Positions 42,677-44,902 of a stretch of 44,902 nt of DNA are shown in pieces (position 1 is the first letter of the stretch; each line of letters starts with the position of its first letter). The stretch is from Phycisphaeraceae bacterium. GTDB lineage: Bacteria; Planctomycetota; Phycisphaerae; Phycisphaerales; UBA1924. The translations under genes were made by a program, and so were the position numbers. The notes beneath the pieces were generated by a model, which saw only the letters and a program-made list of their open reading frames with translations, was not told where the DNA came from and ran no database searches. The stretch lies in NCBI GenBank assembly GCA_021297895.1, contig JAJTHN010000007.1, positions 1 to 44,902 of the forward strand, written 5' to 3'.

Positions 42677-42833
42677 CGGTCCGCGGGACCGCGGCAACCG
42701 GGCTTCGAAATCCGGCCCATCCGCCCCGCTGATCTCCCGCTCGGACTTGACCTTGGCCGCTGCCGGCCTAGATTTCCCTCCCCCTCTCGGCACGCCTCGA
42801 AGGCCGCGGGGACCGCATGATTCAGACACTTCC

Positions 42834-42907
42834 GGGGCGATAGCTCAATTGGTTAGAGCACCGGCCTGTCACGCCGGAGGTTGCGGGTTCGAGCCCCGTT
42901 CGCCTCG
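42834..42907 (+). tRNA. tRNA-Asp (anticodon GTC)
   Basis: A 74-nt cloverleaf: acceptor GGGGCGA/TCGCCTC with one G-U pair, D-arm GCTC/GAGC, anticodon stem CCGGC/GCCGG around CTGTCAC, variable loop AGGTT, T-arm GCGGG-TTCGAGC-CCCGT, discriminator G. No CCA is encoded. A strong terminator follows 4 nt later. Confidence 0.97.
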
Positions 42908-42911
42908 TTTG

Positions 42912-42936
42912 AAACGGCCCCGTCGGGGCCGTTTTT
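42912..42936 (+). terminator. Rho-independent terminator of tRNA-Asp
   Basis: Stem AAACGGCCCC/GGGGCCGTTT with loop GTC, followed by further T residues (TTTTT in total from 42932). Confidence 0.9.
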
Positions 42937-43115
42937 CATTTCGCGTGACTCTCGCCCGGACACGCGGCCATCTCTCCCGGCACGGCTCGTCCACCCGCGC
43001 TCGTTCTTGCCTGCGACCCGACGCAGCGTCCATGACCCCTCGCGGCTTTCGCCACGCGAAGGTCAACTCGCCAGCGGTCCACATCACCACGATCCTTCGG
43101 AGCTCTGGCCCGCCC

Positions 43116-44375
43116 TCACTGCCCCAGCGCCCGCAGCACCACCGTCGCGTAGCTGCCGCGGGGCAGCGCAAATCGCAGCGTGCGCTTGCCCGCTCGCGCC
43201 GAGCCAAGTTCGTCTCGCTCCGGCGGCGACATCGCAAAGCCTCTCGCCAACGTGAGCAGCGGCCGATTCGCCGAACCGAAAGTCGGCCTCCGGACATGCT
43301 CGATCCGCAACTCGCCCGTGTCGGCGAGCCCTTCATCGCGCAGGGCCGCGACCGCCGCGGCGTGCCACGCCGACGAACACCCCGCAAGACGAACCTCCGG
43401 CGAAAGCGTCGGAACTTCCAGCCCGTTCCAGGCCTCGGGCACATCCGCGGCGGAGAGGAAGAGCATCTCGCCGAACTCATCATCCGCACGCAGGAACGCC
43501 TCAGCCTTGCCCTCGACGGGCTTCATGCTCGCGGCGTGCGCCTCGACCATCCGCCGCGCCGTCGCGTTCCACAGGTGGCTCTGGAACGCCTCGACGTGCA
43601 TCTGCGTCAGCGCGTGGGGCAGCGCGGCGTAGGCCTCCCACATCGCCCCGCCCCGGGCGAGCACCTCGATCGCCCGCCGCTCGGGCATCGCCGGCAGCTC
43701 GCGCGCGAGAACCTCCCACTGCCCCCACTTGGTCGCCGCCGCGCGGGTGAACTCGCGCTGCCGGCCCATGTCTTTCCGCGCCGGCGTCGCGATCGAAAGC
43801 CGAAGCGCCCGCTCGAACTCGCCCGCGATCAATGCCCGAGCGACAAAGCCCTGCCCGTGACGCGCCGAGCCGAATCGCTGCGCGCCGAAGTAGTTCACAA
43901 TGCGCAGCGTCGCCTCGCTCCGGCTGGGGCCGATGTTGAGCAGATCCGCTCGGGCGTTGAGCGTGTCCACATCCGCCGGGCGAAGGTCGCGAACGACGAT
44001 CACAAACTCGTTGCCCTCGATCATCGACGCATCGAGCGCCCGCCCGCTCCACCCGATGCGTTCGGCCGACCAACCTTGCCCCTGAACCTTGGCGCTCAGC
44101 GACCGCACGCGCCCGGCTTGTTCGGGCCGGAGCGACACGTGCTGAGTCGTGCACGCGTGTTTGTCCTTCAGCCCCCCGTGCTCGATCAACCCCGCACGCG
44201 TGCCCAGCGCCTTGGCCAGATGCGACACGGCTTCCGGCGTGGTCAGCGATCGCTTCTCCAGCCGATACACCGCGTGCGGCGTCTCCTCGCCGGGCGCATC
44301 GCGCCAGCCCGCCATCGCCGACGCGAGCAGCCGCTCGATCACCACAAAGTCCTCGGGCTGTCGGCGAATCGTCAT
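43116..44375 (-). CDS. truD: tRNA pseudouridine synthase D
   Basis: A 419-residue TruD-family enzyme that makes pseudouridine at position 13 of some tRNAs. The catalytic Asp71 is in the family motif GGLKDKHACTTQ. NEFVIVVRDL, NYFGAQRFG and FQSHLWN are other family signatures. It is longer than the typical bacterial TruD (about 350), mainly in the C-terminal half. ATG 44375 fits the family N-terminus (MTIRRQPEDFVVIE). It stands alone: the flagellin terminator lies upstream and tRNA-Asp's terminator beyond its 3' end. Confidence 0.92.
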   Translation of the reverse strand: MTIRRQPEDFVVIERLLASAMAGWRDAPGEETPHAVYRLEKRSLTTPEAVSHLAKALGTRAGLIEHGGLKDKHACTTQHVSLRPEQAGRVRSLSAKVQGQGWSAERIGWSGRALDASMIEGNEFVIVVRDLRPADVDTLNARADLLNIGPSRSEATLRIVNYFGAQRFGSARHGQGFVARALIAGEFERALRLSIATPARKDMGRQREFTRAAATKWGQWEVLARELPAMPERRAIEVLARGGAMWEAYAALPHALTQMHVEAFQSHLWNATARRMVEAHAASMKPVEGKAEAFLRADDEFGEMLFLSAADVPEAWNGLEVPTLSPEVRLAGCSSAWHAAAVAALRDEGLADTGELRIEHVRRPTFGSANRPLLTLARGFAMSPPERDELGSARAGKRTLRFALPRGSYATVVLRALGQ

Positions 44376-44406
44376 CGCGGCTCATGCTACGCCCGCCGAA
44401 ATGAAA

Positions 44407-44434
44407 GCCGCCCGGGCCAATCGGCCCGGGCGGC
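44407..44434 (-). terminator. Terminator after the flagellin gene
   Basis: A 12-bp perfect stem GCCGCCCGGGCC/GGCCCGGGCGGC with loop AATC. Read leftward it follows the flagellin stop (44465) and leads into a TTTCATTT stretch. Confidence 0.85.
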
Positions 44435-44464
44435 GAAGAGTCACTCAGACTGTCTCACCGGGGA

Positions 44465-44902
44465 TTAGCCTCGGAGCAACTGCAGCGCCGACTGGGGCTG
44501 CGAGTTGGCCAGGCCCAGCGAGTTCTGCGCCGCGGCCGAGAGGATCTGGCTGCGGGTAAGGCTCGCGGTCTCACGGGCGAAGTCGGCGTCGCGGATGACG
44601 CTCTCGGCCGCGGCCGAGTTCTCGAGCGACACGCCGAGGTTACGGATCGTCGCGCCGACGGTGTTCTTCTGGAACGCGCCCAGTCGGCCGCGGAGAGAAG
44701 AAACCTGACGGATCGACTCATCGACCGCCTTGCCGGCCTTGACCAGGTCGCCGTCGACCAAGTTGAAGGCCTTGCCCGACGCCAGGCTGCTCAGGAAGCC
44801 CGTGTCGCTGTTGCCTAGCTTGCGCGTCGCGATGTTCTGCACACCGAGGGCGACCTTGCCCGCGATGTCCACGCGGCTGGCCAGCTGGAACTCGGCACCG
44901 CC
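44465..44902 (-). CDS. fliC: Flagellin, C-terminal part (cut by window end)
   Basis: The last 145 residues of a flagellin; the frame runs open to the end of the window, so the gene continues beyond 44902. The C-terminal D0/D1 helix signature is clear: SSLRGRLGAFQKNTVGATIRNLGVSLENSAAAESVIRDADFA, then ETASLTRSQILSAAAQ, and the terminal ANSQPQSALQLLRG. It is the filament subunit, secreted by the flagellar export system. A strong terminator follows. It shows that the organism carries flagellar genes. Confidence 0.95.
   Translation of the reverse strand, partial: GGAEFQLASRVDIAGKVALGVQNIATRKLGNSDTGFLSSLASGKAFNLVDGDLVKAGKAVDESIRQVSSLRGRLGAFQKNTVGATIRNLGVSLENSAAAESVIRDADFARETASLTRSQILSAAAQNSLGLANSQPQSALQLLRG

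Overview
The window is GC-rich chromosomal DNA, most likely from a planctomycete of the class Phycisphaerae. This placement is an inference. It rests on two secreted proteins ending in paired dockerin-like modules (DGAxDNGDF...FF), a prepilin-like protein with an H-x9-DG type C-terminus, HpnC/HpnD-type squalene synthesis genes, a flagellin, and many large secreted proteins of unknown function. There are no phage, transposase or CRISPR genes, and the genes look vertically inherited. Three tRNA genes (Thr-CGT, Phe-GAA, Asp-GTC) are present, none with an encoded CCA end.

Layout. 1-7.4 kb: a sugar-dehydrogenase-like secreted protein with a damaged or missing 5' end, facing a leftward run: yajQ, a Bcp peroxiredoxin, a pilin-like protein, nnrD coupled to a periplasmic transglutaminase, and an exported protein. 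7.7-14.3 kb: tRNA-Thr, then a rightward run of gyrA, a STAS protein, a lone LolD/MacB-type ABC ATPase, a 2-oxoacid dehydrogenase E2 and acpS. 14.3-20.5 kb: an exported HEAT-like protein, then GNAT-hpnC-hpnD joined by ATGA overlaps and divergent from ispH, followed by pdhB (E1 beta). 20.6-26.6 kb: one leftward operon of a small membrane protein, an 879-residue exported repeat protein, a flippase-like membrane protein, hpt, a PH-domain membrane protein and coaE. 26.7-33.8 kb: tRNA-Phe, gltA, sanA, an M20 peptidase, a UDP-sugar pyrophosphorylase, rpe and accD.

33.8-38.2 kb is the least ordinary part. It holds a zinc-ribbon membrane gene split by an in-frame TAG, a 965-residue secreted dockerin protein, and intergenic DNA full of short tandem repeats: 7-bp GGCCATC arrays, 8-bp GYCACTSY arrays, a 21-bp array open in several frames, and a pair of strong hairpins. 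38.2-44.9 kb: lnt coupled to a lipoprotein gene, a coiled-coil membrane protein behind a recognisable promoter, a small membrane protein, tRNA-Asp, truD, and the 3' end of a flagellin gene cut by the window edge.

Together the genes cover central carbon entry (PDH E1 beta and E2, citrate synthase, Rpe), lipid and isoprenoid supply (AccD, AcpS, IspH, HpnC/D), the cell envelope (Lnt, SanA, PH-domain and transglutaminase proteins) and cofactor repair or synthesis (NnrD, CoaE). Seven gene junctions use 4-nt ATGA or GTGA overlaps, so translational coupling is common here. I see no obvious new defence or biosynthetic system. The best leads are the repeat families, the interrupted zinc-ribbon gene and a structured accD leader.
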